Of a stretch of DNA of 64,000 nt, positions 23,061-31,984 are shown in pieces (the stretch's first letter is position 1; each line of letters begins with the position of its first letter). Origin of the DNA: JBJXHN01 sp046233135 (GTDB lineage Bacteria; Pseudomonadota; Alphaproteobacteria; Rhodospirillales; Rhodospirillaceae). The notes beneath the pieces were generated by a model. That model had not been told where the DNA came from and did no database searches. It saw nothing but the letters and a program-made list of their open reading frames with translations. The DNA is taken from contig JBJXHN010000005.1 in NCBI GenBank assembly GCA_046233135.1, positions 310,001 to 374,000 on the forward strand, given 5' to 3'. Both the position numbers and the translations under genes were made by a program.

Positions 23061-24587
23061 TTACGCCGGGACCGTACGCCCCGGTACGAGCCGCCGGAAG
23101 GACAGGGCTTCGGCCACATGCCGGCGGTTGATGGTGGCCGCACCTTCCAGATCGGCGATGGTGCGGGCCACCCGCAGCACCCGGTGCCAGCCCCGGGCCG
23201 ATAGCCGCAGTCGGTCGGCGGCATCGGCCAGCAGGGCGCTGCCGGCGGCGTCCGGGGTCGCCACCTTCTCCAGCTCCTGGCCATCGACCCGGGCATTCAG
23301 CAGGTCGGTCCGGCCGGATCCGGCGTAGCGCTGTCTTTGCAGGGCGCGGGCGGCGGCGACACGGTCGGCCACGGGGGCGCTGGGTTCGCCGCCAGCCAGC
23401 CGGGCCAGATCGCCAGGATGGACGGCCGGAACCTCTACGTGCAGGTCGATGCGATCGAACAGGGGACCAGAGATCTTGGACTGGTAGTCCTGGGCGCATT
23501 TCGGGGCCTTGTTGCAGGCCAGGGCCGGGTCGTCCAGATGGCCGCAGCGGCAGGGGTTCATCGCCGCCACCAGTTGCACCCGGGCGGGATAGGTCACGTT
23601 GGTGTTGGCCCGGGCCACGCCGACGCAGCCGCTTTCCAGGGGCTGGCGCAGGGCTTCCAGGGTGGCGCGGTGGAATTCGGGCAGTTCGTCCAGGAACAGA
23701 ACCCCATGATGGGCCAGGCTGATTTCGCCCGGTCGCGCCCGCGCGCCCCCACCAACCAGCGCCGCGGTCGATGCCGTATGGTGGGGATCCCGGAAGGGGC
23801 GGTGGCGCAGCAGCCGGCCGTTCCGCAGCTTGCCGGCCACGCTGTGGACCATGCTGACCTCCAGCGCCTCGGCTGGGGCCAGGGGCGGCAGCAGCCCGGG
23901 CAGGCGGCGTGCAAGCATGGATTTGCCCGATCCGGGCGGACCGATCATCAGCAGGTTATGACCGCCCGCGGCGGCGATTTCCAAGGCGCGGCGGGCTGTT
24001 TCCTGGCCCTTGATATCGGCCAGATCGGCCAGGGGGCCGGGATCGTCAGCGATTTCCGGGCGGGGTCGGGGCAGCACCTGGGTGCCCTTGAAGTGATTGA
24101 TCAGCTCCAGCAGTCCGCGTGGCGCCAAAACCCCGGCATTGCCGGCCCAGGCCGCCTCTCCTCCCTGGGGGCCGGGGCAGATCAGCGAGCGGTCGGCGGC
24201 ATGGGCAGCGATGGCGGCGGGCAGGACACCGGCCACCGGGGCGATGGTGCCGTCCAGTCCCAGTTCCCCCAATACCATGTAGCTGTCCATATCCTCGGCC
24301 GGCAGGACCCCCATGGCGGTCAGCAGGCCGGCGGCGATGGGCAGGTCGAAGTGGCTGCCTTCTTTCAGCACGTCGGCGGGGGCCAGGTTGATGGTGATGC
24401 GCTTGGGTGGCAGCGACAGACCGACCGCCGCCAGGGCAGCCCGCACCCGCTCCCGGCTTTCGCCCACCGCCTTATCGGGCAAGCCGACGATGGTGAAGGC
24501 CGGCAGGCCGTTGGCCAGATGGACCTGGACATCGACATCCACGGTGTCGATTCCCTGGAAGGCGACAGTACGGATATGAGCGGTCAC
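23061..24587 (-). CDS. comM: ComM/YifB-family Mg-chelatase-like AAA+ ATPase
   Basis: 508 residues from GTG 24587, preceded by an AAGGAG ribosome site; a 9-codon extension is not needed. ComM is a hexameric helicase that promotes branch migration during natural transformation. The N-terminal ChlI domain (GIDTVDVDVQVHLANGLPAF onward), the Walker A GPPGSGKSMLARRLPG (about residue 210) and the Walker B LFLDELPEF are intact. A CRCGHLDDPALACNKAPKC zinc-type cluster and a C-terminal Mg_chelatase_C domain follow. It converges on the phyH-like gene. Confidence 0.94.
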   Translation of the reverse strand: MTAHIRTVAFQGIDTVDVDVQVHLANGLPAFTIVGLPDKAVGESRERVRAALAAVGLSLPPKRITINLAPADVLKEGSHFDLPIAAGLLTAMGVLPAEDMDSYMVLGELGLDGTIAPVAGVLPAAIAAHAADRSLICPGPQGGEAAWAGNAGVLAPRGLLELINHFKGTQVLPRPRPEIADDPGPLADLADIKGQETARRALEIAAAGGHNLLMIGPPGSGKSMLARRLPGLLPPLAPAEALEVSMVHSVAGKLRNGRLLRHRPFRDPHHTASTAALVGGGARARPGEISLAHHGVLFLDELPEFHRATLEALRQPLESGCVGVARANTNVTYPARVQLVAAMNPCRCGHLDDPALACNKAPKCAQDYQSKISGPLFDRIDLHVEVPAVHPGDLARLAGGEPSAPVADRVAAARALQRQRYAGSGRTDLLNARVDGQELEKVATPDAAGSALLADAADRLRLSARGWHRVLRVARTIADLEGAATINRRHVAEALSFRRLVPGRTVPA

Positions 24588-24810
24588 GGATGGCTCCTTC
24601 CCGGTAGAACACAACGATCTTTACCAGGGCGAGACACCACTTTAAAGCGTGTGGCACGGTCGAACATTGTTTTTATCTGCATTGGCACCCCCTATCCCTC
24701 CCGGATTGGCCAGTTCCGTCCAAGAGGGTGCTGGATCCGGACAAATTGTATTTATCAAAGCCCGACTTCTGGGCATGCTGTCCGGGAAAGAAGCGAGAGA
24801 AGATCAAAAC

Positions 24811-25935
24811 ATGGGTGAGTACCGGCCCTACAATTCTATTGAAGAAAATGCCGCTGAAGACCCGTTATCCGGGCAGCGCCGACGTTTCGCCTTTGCAACC
24901 ATGTTGTTCGGTGCCTTGCTACTTGGCGCCTTCACGCCATTCGATCTGTTCCTTACGGGCTATATGCTGGATGCGACGGCAGAGGCGATCGGCTGCGTTC
25001 TTCTTCTGGTCGCTGCCTGGAAGGTCCGGCGGCAGGGGCTGACAATGATTACGATTGCCATGGTCGCTCTGGTGGCGGCGGGGGTGACGGCGACGGTGGT
25101 CCTGGGCGGGCGCGCCGGAGACGGGGTGGTGGTCTGGGTTACCGTCTTTCCCATGCTGCCGTTTTTCATGCTGGGTCTGCGAGGTGGTCTGGTGACGACG
25201 GTGCTGTTCGGCCTGGCTCTGACCGGCGGCATGGCGGCGGATGTGGGGTTGGGGGGACAGGCCGGCTACAGCTGGGTTGCGGTGGTGAACCTGGGGGCGG
25301 CGCTGATGACCGGCACCTGTTTCGCCTTTTTCTACGAAGCCAGTCGCCATCGGGCGGCACTGGAGCTGCGCCGGGCGGCCTTGACGGATGCGCTGACCGG
25401 TCTGCCCAACCGCCGGGCACTGATGCAGGCCCATGATCGGGAAGCGGCGCGGGCCGACCGGTACGGCCGGCCCCTGGCGCTGCTGATCCTCGACCTCGAT
25501 CACTTCAAGGCGGTCAACGACCGTTACGGCCACGATACCGGCGATGCCGTCCTGTGCCAGGTGGCCGGGGTGGCCCGCCAGTGCCTGAACGACGACGGCG
25601 CCCTGATCTGCCGGCTGGGGGGAGAGGAATTCGCCGTTCTTCTGCCCGGCACGGACTTGGCCGGTGCCCGGCAGGAAGCCGAGCGCTTGCGCCTGGCCCT
25701 GGAAGGAAGCGTGCTTGTCCACAAGGGAGAGACCGTGCGCGTGACCGTCAGCATCGGCGTCGCCGTTTCCGACCCCGTTTCCGATCCCGCCCTCGGGCCG
25801 GGGACGATGGCGGGGACGACCGGCGCGGTGCCGTTGCGGAGACCTGGCTCCTTCGCCGCGTTGTTCGACGCGGCCGACCGCAACCTCTATCGCGCCAAGC
25901 ACAACGGCCGGAACCGGGTGGAATGTGCCGCCTGA
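24811..25935 (+). CDS. Membrane diguanylate cyclase (GGDEF)
   Basis: 374 residues from ATG 24811; in-frame codons upstream have no ribosome site. Five or six hydrophobic segments span about residues 28-180 and form a MASE-like sensor of unknown ligand. The GGDEF domain (about 190-370) starts DALTGLPNRRALM, has LDLDHFKAVNDRYGHDTGD, and carries an active-type signature GGEEF at about 270-274. Such enzymes make cyclic di-GMP. The RxxD inhibitory site normally found just before the signature is absent, so product feedback is probably lost. A loop of about 25 residues rich in Pro, Gly and Thr lies near the end. Confidence 0.92.
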   Translation: MGEYRPYNSIEENAAEDPLSGQRRRFAFATMLFGALLLGAFTPFDLFLTGYMLDATAEAIGCVLLLVAAWKVRRQGLTMITIAMVALVAAGVTATVVLGGRAGDGVVVWVTVFPMLPFFMLGLRGGLVTTVLFGLALTGGMAADVGLGGQAGYSWVAVVNLGAALMTGTCFAFFYEASRHRAALELRRAALTDALTGLPNRRALMQAHDREAARADRYGRPLALLILDLDHFKAVNDRYGHDTGDAVLCQVAGVARQCLNDDGALICRLGGEEFAVLLPGTDLAGARQEAERLRLALEGSVLVHKGETVRVTVSIGVAVSDPVSDPALGPGTMAGTTGAVPLRRPGSFAALFDAADRNLYRAKHNGRNRVECAA

Positions 25936-26079
25936 GGCGATTTTCTGCCCACTTTTCCTTTATTTTCCCGACATCGATCTTGGATGCTCTCGCGTTAGGC
26001 GCATATTCCATTTGACGCTTTTATGGTCAGGGCCGTAGCGTGGCGATACGCCCGGTCCTGAGCGCCGTAACGGGGAGGC

Positions 26080-27498
26080 ATGATGCCCGCAAAGCCCTTT
26101 GACGAGATGAGCAAAGCGGACGGAAAGGTCCGTAAACCCTATCAGCTCTATAACAAATGGGCTGCGAAAACGCCGGCAACCTATTTGCAGCAAAAGCACA
26201 GTCAGGCCGACCTTCTGTTCCGGCGGATCGGCATCACGTTTGCCGTCTATGGAGACACCCAAGGTGGCGAGCGGCTGATTCCTTTTGACGTGGTGCCGCG
26301 CATCATCAGCAAGGAAGAATGGGAGCGCCTGTCCCGGGGGGTTTGCCAGCGGGTGGATGCGCTGAACAAGTTCATCGCCGACGTCTACGGGCCGCAGGAA
26401 ATCTTCAAGGCCGGCAAGGTGCCCAAGACCCTGATCGCCGGCAACGACCAGTTCCGCGAGGAGATGGTGGGCTTCACGCCGCCGGGTGGCATCTATGTCC
26501 ATATCGCCGGCATCGATGTGGTGCGCACGGACGAGAACGAATTCCATGTGCTGGAGGACAACCTGCGCACCCCGTCGGGTGTGTCCTACATGCTGGAAAA
26601 CCGCGATGTGATGACCCGCCTGTTCCCGGAGCTGTTCGACCAGTACGCGGTGGCGCCGGTGAACCATTATCCTCAGGAGCTGCTGGGCACCCTGCGTCAC
26701 GCCGCGCCGCCGAATGTGGACGACCCCACGGTGGTTCTGCTGACCCCCGGTCAGTACAACAGCGCCTATTTCGAACATGCCTTCCTGGCCGATGAAATGG
26801 GCATCGAGCTGGTGCAGGGTCAGGACCTGTTCATCGAGGACGGCTTCGTCTACATGCGGACCGTCGCCGGACCCCAGCGGGTGGATGTGATCTATCGCCG
26901 TATCGATGATGACTTCCTGGATCCTAAGGCATTCCGCGAGGACAGTATGCTCGGCGTGCCGGGCCTGTTCGACTCCTATCGCCAGGGCAAGGTGACCTTG
27001 TGCAACGCCATCGGCACGGGCATCGCCGACGACAAGGCGATCTATGACTACGTGCCCCAGATGATCGATTTCTATCTGGGGGAAAAGCCGATCCTGAAGA
27101 ACGTGCCGACCTACCACCTGGACGATGAGTCGGACCGCAAATACGTGCTGGAGCACCTGGACGAACTGGTGGTCAAGGAAGTGCACGGGTCCGGCGGCTA
27201 CGGCATGCTGGTGGGACCCAAGGCCACAGCGCAGGAGCGGGCGGCCTACAAGGAACGGGTGCTTGCCAAGCCGGGCAATTTCATCGCTCAGCCGACGCTG
27301 GCGCTGTCCACCTGCCCCACCTTCGTCGACCAGGGCCTGGCGCCCCGGCATGTGGATTTGCGGCCCTTCGTCCTGAGCGGCAAGACCACACAGGTGGTGC
27401 CCGGCGGGCTGACCCGGGTCGCGTTGAAGGAAGGCTCCCTGGTGGTGAATTCCAGCCAGGGCGGCGGCACCAAGGACACCTGGATATTGGAGCGCTGA
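26080..27498 (+). CDS. Circularly permuted ATP-grasp type 2 protein
   Basis: 472 residues; two tandem ATGs (26080, 26083) follow a GGGGAGG ribosome site, and the second has the better spacing. The family (formerly DUF404/DUF407) is predicted to form amide bonds on small peptides. Family motifs include QRVDALNKFIADVYG (about residues 88-102), VLEDNLRTPSGVSYMLENR (about 158-176) and the ATP-site VVKEVHGSGGYGMLVGP. It sits three bases ahead of an alpha-E gene and near Anbu, an arrangement known from other proteobacteria in which a transglutaminase is usually also present. Confidence 0.9.
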   Translation: MMPAKPFDEMSKADGKVRKPYQLYNKWAAKTPATYLQQKHSQADLLFRRIGITFAVYGDTQGGERLIPFDVVPRIISKEEWERLSRGVCQRVDALNKFIADVYGPQEIFKAGKVPKTLIAGNDQFREEMVGFTPPGGIYVHIAGIDVVRTDENEFHVLEDNLRTPSGVSYMLENRDVMTRLFPELFDQYAVAPVNHYPQELLGTLRHAAPPNVDDPTVVLLTPGQYNSAYFEHAFLADEMGIELVQGQDLFIEDGFVYMRTVAGPQRVDVIYRRIDDDFLDPKAFREDSMLGVPGLFDSYRQGKVTLCNAIGTGIADDKAIYDYVPQMIDFYLGEKPILKNVPTYHLDDESDRKYVLEHLDELVVKEVHGSGGYGMLVGPKATAQERAAYKERVLAKPGNFIAQPTLALSTCPTFVDQGLAPRHVDLRPFVLSGKTTQVVPGGLTRVALKEGSLVVNSSQGGGTKDTWILER

Positions 27499-27501
27499 GC
27501 C

Positions 27502-28473
27502 ATGTTGAGCCGCACCGCCGATAACCTCTACTGGATGAACCGGTATGTGGAGCGGGCCGAGAACATGGCCCGTATCCTCGACGTTTCCCACCGCATGCAC
27601 CAGCTGCCGCACAGCGGCGGCGACGGGATCGAATGGGAACCGGCCCTGATCATTTCCGGCCAGCGTCCCAGTTATGTGGAACGCTATGACGAAGTGACCC
27701 CGGGCAATGTCATCGCCTTCATGGCCCTGGATCCAGCCAATCCGTCGAGTATCTACAGCACCTTACATGCCGCCCGCGAGAATGCCCGGGCAGAACGCTT
27801 CGTGCTGCCCACCGAGATGTTCGAAAGCCTGAACCAGACCTGGCTGGAAATGCAGTCCCTGACCTACAGCCGCTTGGTGGAATGGGGATTTCGCGAATTC
27901 TTCGAATGGGTGAAGGAACGGTCCCACCAGTTCCGGGGGACCACAGTGGGCACCATGCTGCACACCAACGCCTTCCACTTTACCCGCCTGGGCACCTTCA
28001 TCGAGCGGGCGGACAACACTGCCCGCCTGCTGGACGTGAAATACCACGTTCTGATGCCCGATGAAGACAAGCTCGACGAGGCCGTGGACTACTACCAGTG
28101 GGGGGCGGTGCTGCGGGCGATGAGTGCCATCAAGGCCTATCGGATGACCTATCGCGATACCATCAAGCCCCGCCAGGTGGTGGAGCTGCTGGTGCTGCGC
28201 GAGGAATTCCCACGCTCTCTGCACCATTGCTACAAGGTGGTCAGCGACCTGCTGGAGGAAATGGCCGGCGGTCACGAATGCACCCGTCTGGCCGGCGAGA
28301 TGTATTCCCGCATGCATTACGGCCGGGTGCAGGATATCACCCGGCGCGGTCTGCACCGGTTCCTGACGGAATTCATCAACCGCAATGCCGCCATCAGCAT
28401 GGAAATGGCGCGGACCTTCTATCTGGTTCCCGAAGCCACCGCCGGCCGGCAACGGCAAACGCAAAGCGCGTAA
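27502..28473 (+). CDS. Alpha-E domain protein
   Basis: 323 residues, all-alpha. The family (formerly DUF403) is defined by MLSRTADNLYWMNRYVERAENMAR at the N-terminus and repeats of paired helices carrying conserved Glu and Arg. Its biochemical role is unknown; it always accompanies the permuted ATP-grasp protein. The gene follows the ATP-grasp gene after three bases and precedes anbu by 139 bases. Confidence 0.9.
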   Translation: MLSRTADNLYWMNRYVERAENMARILDVSHRMHQLPHSGGDGIEWEPALIISGQRPSYVERYDEVTPGNVIAFMALDPANPSSIYSTLHAARENARAERFVLPTEMFESLNQTWLEMQSLTYSRLVEWGFREFFEWVKERSHQFRGTTVGTMLHTNAFHFTRLGTFIERADNTARLLDVKYHVLMPDEDKLDEAVDYYQWGAVLRAMSAIKAYRMTYRDTIKPRQVVELLVLREEFPRSLHHCYKVVSDLLEEMAGGHECTRLAGEMYSRMHYGRVQDITRRGLHRFLTEFINRNAAISMEMARTFYLVPEATAGRQRQTQSA

Positions 28474-28562
28474 GGTCCTATTCGTGCCGTATGGCGCGTA
28501 AAGACCTAGCCCTATGGGTCGAGTCCATGGCACCTTCTGGCCAGGACTTCCATCTGTACACC

Positions 28563-28587
28563 CCGGGACGCGGCACAGGCGTCCCGG
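28563..28587. promoter_or_regulatory. Hairpin upstream of anbu
   Basis: CCGGGACGC (28563-28571) pairs perfectly with GCGTCCCGG (28579-28587) around a 7-base loop. It ends 25 bases before the anbu ATG, after the alpha-E stop. It has no T-run. It could attenuate or stabilise the message between the two genes. Confidence 0.5.
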
Positions 28588-28612
28588 TCCGGTGCAACAA
28601 GGGGCGGGGCGT

Positions 28613-29386
28613 ATGACGTATTGCTTGGGGATGGCGCTGAGCGAGGGGCTGGTGATGATGGCCGACACCCGGACCAACGCGGGTGTGGACAATGTCTCCT
28701 CCTTCCGCAAGCTGCGGATCTGGGAAGAGCCGGGCGAGCGGGTGATTTTCCTGTGCTCCGCCGGAAATCTGGCCATCACCCAGGCGGTGGTCAGCCTGCT
28801 GGAAGACACCGTGCGCTGGCCCAAGTCGGAGTCCGAGCTGGGCGTTGACCCCGCGGCCGATCACGGCAAGGGGCCGCTGATGCGGGCGCCCGGCCTGACG
28901 GCGGCGGCCAGCGTCGTCGGGGATGCTATCCGCGCCATTCATGCCCGCGATGCCGAAGCCTTGCAGCAGCAGGGCAACGATTTCCTGTGCTCCTTTCTCC
29001 TTGGCGGGCAGGTGAAGGGCGGGCCGATGCGGCTGTTCCTGATCTATGCCGCCGGCAACTATATCGAGGTCAGCGAGGACACACCCTTCTTCCAGATCGG
29101 TGAAACCAAATACGGCAAGCCGATCCTCGACCGCTTTGTGACCTACGACACGCCCCTGGCCGAGGCGGCGAAGTGCGCCTTCGTCAGCTTTGATTCCACC
29201 ATGCGCTCCAACCTGTCCGTCGGGCCGCCGCTGGACATGGTGCTCTATCGCCGCGACAGCCTGACCGTCGAGGTCCGGCGCCGGCTTCAGGTGGACGATC
29301 CCTATCTGATGCAGGTGCGCATGGAATGGGCCGAAGGCGTGCGCGACATCTTCCGTGGCCTGCCGGACCCGCCGTTTATCCGGTAG
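28613..29386 (+). CDS. Anbu, proteasome-like peptidase homologue
   Basis: 257 residues from ATG 28613, after a GGGGCGGGG stretch; the longer frame crosses the hairpin region. Anbu (ancestral beta subunit) is an Ntn-hydrolase-fold relative of proteasome and HslV subunits. The start MTYCLGMALSEGLVMMADTR is typical; removal of Met1 would expose Thr2 as the nucleophile. NAGVDNVSSFRKLRIW follows. Known structures form helical or open ring assemblies (recalled). Its substrates are unknown. It closes the ATP-grasp, alpha-E, Anbu series. The transglutaminase that usually belongs to this cluster is not in the window. Confidence 0.92.
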   Translation: MTYCLGMALSEGLVMMADTRTNAGVDNVSSFRKLRIWEEPGERVIFLCSAGNLAITQAVVSLLEDTVRWPKSESELGVDPAADHGKGPLMRAPGLTAAASVVGDAIRAIHARDAEALQQQGNDFLCSFLLGGQVKGGPMRLFLIYAAGNYIEVSEDTPFFQIGETKYGKPILDRFVTYDTPLAEAAKCAFVSFDSTMRSNLSVGPPLDMVLYRRDSLTVEVRRRLQVDDPYLMQVRMEWAEGVRDIFRGLPDPPFIR

Positions 29387-29437
29387 GGTGTTGACGCGTC
29401 ACACGGGCCTTTACCGGTCCATAAGGCGCGGCGGCCA

Positions 29438-30082
29438 TCAGGTGACGGTGGTCTTCGCCTCGAACCGGCAGAGGTCGTTGACCACGCAGGCTGCACAGTC
29501 GGGCTTGCGGGCCTTGCACACATAGCGGCCGTGCAGGATTAGCCAGTGGTGGGCGTGCAAGGCGAATTCCGCCGGCACGCAGGCTTCCAGCGCCAGTTCC
29601 ACCGCCAGGGGCGTCTTGCCCGGGGCCATGCCGGTGCGGTTGCCGACGCGGAAGATGTGGGTATCCACCGCCATTGTCGGCATGCCGAAGGCCATGTTCA
29701 GCACCACATTGGCGGTCTTGCGGCCGACACCGGGCAGCTTTTCCAGGGCCGCGCGGTCGGCGGGCACGGTGCTGCCGTGGGTGTCGATCAGCGCCTGGCT
29801 CAGGGCGATCACGTTCTTGGCCTTGGTGTTGAACAGGCCGATGGTCTTGATATGCGCCTTCACCCCCTCCTCGCCCAGGGCCACCGTCTTTTCCGGCGTG
29901 TCCGCAATGGCGAACAGGCCCCGCGTGGCCTTGTTCACGCCCTTGTCCGTGGCCTGGGCCGACAGCACGACGGCAACCAGCAGGGTGAAGGGATTGACGT
30001 GCTCCAACTCCCCTTTCGGTTCCGGGTTCTTTTCGGCGAGCCGGCTGAAGAAGGTATGGACGGCATCGGGAGGAAGGGCCAT
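29438..30082 (-). CDS. nth: Endonuclease III (DNA glycosylase/AP lyase)
   Basis: 214 residues. Nth removes oxidised pyrimidines and nicks the abasic site. The helix-hairpin-helix LPGVGRKTANVVL holds catalytic Lys122, and Asp140 lies in VDTHIFRV. The four cysteines of the 4Fe-4S cluster (189, 196, 199, 205) keep the C-X6-C-X2-C-X5-C spacing. The gene converges on anbu with 51 bases between them. Confidence 0.97.
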   Translation of the reverse strand: MALPPDAVHTFFSRLAEKNPEPKGELEHVNPFTLLVAVVLSAQATDKGVNKATRGLFAIADTPEKTVALGEEGVKAHIKTIGLFNTKAKNVIALSQALIDTHGSTVPADRAALEKLPGVGRKTANVVLNMAFGMPTMAVDTHIFRVGNRTGMAPGKTPLAVELALEACVPAEFALHAHHWLILHGRYVCKARKPDCAACVVNDLCRFEAKTTVT

Positions 30083-30192
30083 GGGGCGGGTGTCTCAAAC
30101 TGCGCAAGATCCGGGTGGGCGCGGGGCATCGTGTCGCGCATGCTTCCGGGGTGAACGGTTGACATACACCACAACAGGAAGGGTCGCCACCC

Positions 30193-30456
30193 ATGACTCC
30201 CCTTTCCCACTCCCCCAAGCCGGCCGTGCCTGCCGGCGTTCTGCCGGGCCTCGGCGGATCTTCGGTTCATCCTGGCAGTCTGAAGGCGCTGTGGCTTATG
30301 ATTCTGACCTGGCTCGACATGCGTGCAGCGCTCCGGGCAGATTTGCAGTCCCTGGCATTGCTGGATGATCGTGCCAGGGATGACCTCGGCCTGTCGCCGG
30401 CGGACGTGGATCTGGCCCGCGACGCCGTGAAGCGGGAGCTGCGGTTATGGCGCTGA
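30193..30456 (+). CDS. Small DUF1127-like protein
   Basis: 87 residues. The first 30 are Pro/Gly-rich. A hydrophobic WLMILTWLDMRAAL segment is followed by RADLQSLALLDDRARDDLGLSPADVDLAR, which resembles the YjiS/DUF1127 pattern of Arg-rich helices ending in a DIGL-like motif. DUF1127 proteins can bind RNA and affect phosphate and carbon metabolism in alphaproteobacteria. Here the match is partial. It overlaps the next gene by ten bases, so the two are coupled. Confidence 0.6.
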   Translation: MTPLSHSPKPAVPAGVLPGLGGSSVHPGSLKALWLMILTWLDMRAALRADLQSLALLDDRARDDLGLSPADVDLARDAVKRELRLWR

Positions 30457-31394
30457 TCCCCGCTCCCTCGCTGGCGCCTATGGAGACTCCCCCGGTGACC
30501 GGTCCATCGTTCTTCCCCGAAACGGAGGCTGGGGACCAGCGTTGCCGCGATTACGAGCGGATCGCCGAGGCCATTGCCTATCTGGATGCCCATGCTCTCG
30601 ATCAGCCGTCCCTGGATGCGGTGGCGGCGGCCGTGGGGCTCAGCCCCTATCACTTCCAGCGCCTGTTTACCCGCTGGGCCGGGCTGAGTCCGAAGCGGTT
30701 CCTGGGCTGCCTGACGCTGAACCATGCGCGGCAGGTGCTTGCCGAAACCGGCAATGTGCTGGACACGGCGCTGGATGTGGGGCTGTCCGGGCCGTCGCGT
30801 CTGCATGACCTGTTCGTCGCCCATGAAGCCATGAGCCCCGGCGAGGTCAAGGCCGGCGGGGCCGGGCTGACCATCCGGGTCGGCACCCACGACACGCCTT
30901 TCGGGCTCTGTCAGGTCCACCTGACGCCGCGCGGCATTTGCGGTCTGGTCTTTATCGGTGGCGGAGAGCGGGCACCCGTTGATGCTGCCCAGGCGCTGGA
31001 GGAACTGCATGCCCGCTGGCCCGAGGCGGAGATCGTGACCGATCCGCAGGCGACCGATCCAGTGGTGGCGGTGCTGTTCGGTGGCGCCGATCCGGCAGCC
31101 CTGGCGCCGGAGAAACGGCGGCTTCTGCTGGCAGGGACGAATTTCCAGGTGGCGGTGTGGCGCGCCCTTCTGCGGATTCCGCCCGGTGCCTTGGTCTCCT
31201 ATGACGCCGTGGCGCGGGCCATCGGCCGACCCACGGCGGCCCGGGCCGTGGGGCAGGCGGTGGGGGCCAATCCCATCGGCTTTCTGATCCCGTGTCACCG
31301 GGTGATCCGTTCCACCGGGGCCGTCAGCGATTACCACTGGGGTCCCATGCGCAAGCGCATCATCCAGGCCTGGGAGCAGACGGCAGCGGAATAA
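30447..31394 (+). CDS. AraC-type/methylated-DNA-protein-cysteine methyltransferase fusion (Ada-like)
   Basis: 315 residues. An AraC helix-turn-helix region (about residues 36-135, with LDAVAAAVGLSPYHFQRLF) is joined to an O6-alkylguanine-DNA alkyltransferase domain (about 150-310). The acceptor Cys283 lies in the family motif IPCHRVI, preceded by FQVAVWRALLRIPPGALVSY. The N-terminal four-Cys zinc domain of E. coli Ada, which senses methylphosphotriesters, is missing. The protein repairs O6-methylguanine, and how it would be switched on as a regulator is unclear. Confidence 0.92.
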   Translation: MALIPAPSLAPMETPPVTGPSFFPETEAGDQRCRDYERIAEAIAYLDAHALDQPSLDAVAAAVGLSPYHFQRLFTRWAGLSPKRFLGCLTLNHARQVLAETGNVLDTALDVGLSGPSRLHDLFVAHEAMSPGEVKAGGAGLTIRVGTHDTPFGLCQVHLTPRGICGLVFIGGGERAPVDAAQALEELHARWPEAEIVTDPQATDPVVAVLFGGADPAALAPEKRRLLLAGTNFQVAVWRALLRIPPGALVSYDAVARAIGRPTAARAVGQAVGANPIGFLIPCHRVIRSTGAVSDYHWGPMRKRIIQAWEQTAAE

Positions 31395-31443
31395 GGGGGT
31401 CCGGTCCGAAGAAGGCCTCGCTTATTCCGGTCTCACTCAGGCC

Positions 31444-31833
31444 TCACTCCGCATCGACAGCGTGGGCCTTCAGCTCGTCCAGGGAGCAGATCTGCAGGGT
31501 GGCTTCGTGGGTGGCGCGCAGCACCACCTTCGGCGCCATGCCCGACGCCAGGGCTTCCACCCAGCGGTCGGCGCACAGGCACCAGCGGTCCCCGGCCTTC
31601 AGGCCGTCGAAGCCGAATTCCGGGCGCGGGGTCGACAGGTCGTTGCCCCGCACCTTGGAGAAGTGCAGGAAGGCATCCGTCATCACCACGCAGACCGTAT
31701 GGATGCCCAGATCTTCCGGTCCGGTCTCGCAGCAGCCGGTCCGGTAGAACCCGGTGCGCGGGTCCAGGGAGCATATGGACAGGGGGCCGCCCAACACGTT
31801 CCGTTGCTTTGGCGGCAGGGATCCGTCGCGCAT
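31444..31833 (-). CDS. DUF2237 family protein
   Basis: 129 residues covering the whole family. The segments NVLGGPLSICSLDPRTGFYR, GCCETGPEDLGIHTVCVVMT, FSKVRGNDLSTPRPEFGF and GDRWCLCADRW are nearly invariant in DUF2237. Several Cys residues could bind metal. Function is not known. It is a single gene that converges on the Ada-like gene. Confidence 0.93.
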   Translation of the reverse strand: MRDGSLPPKQRNVLGGPLSICSLDPRTGFYRTGCCETGPEDLGIHTVCVVMTDAFLHFSKVRGNDLSTPRPEFGFDGLKAGDRWCLCADRWVEALASGMAPKVVLRATHEATLQICSLDELKAHAVDAE

Positions 31834-31984
31834 GGGGCGTTCTCCTGATGCGGGTTTCGGGGGTTCGGAAGCTATCCGCTCCCCGAAGGGCTGTTATGCC
31901 TGACATGGGGCGGCCGGTCCAATCCTCCAATCCTCCAATTTTCCAACCCGCCCCACCCCAGGGGTCCGTCGTCCCCTATCCTGA

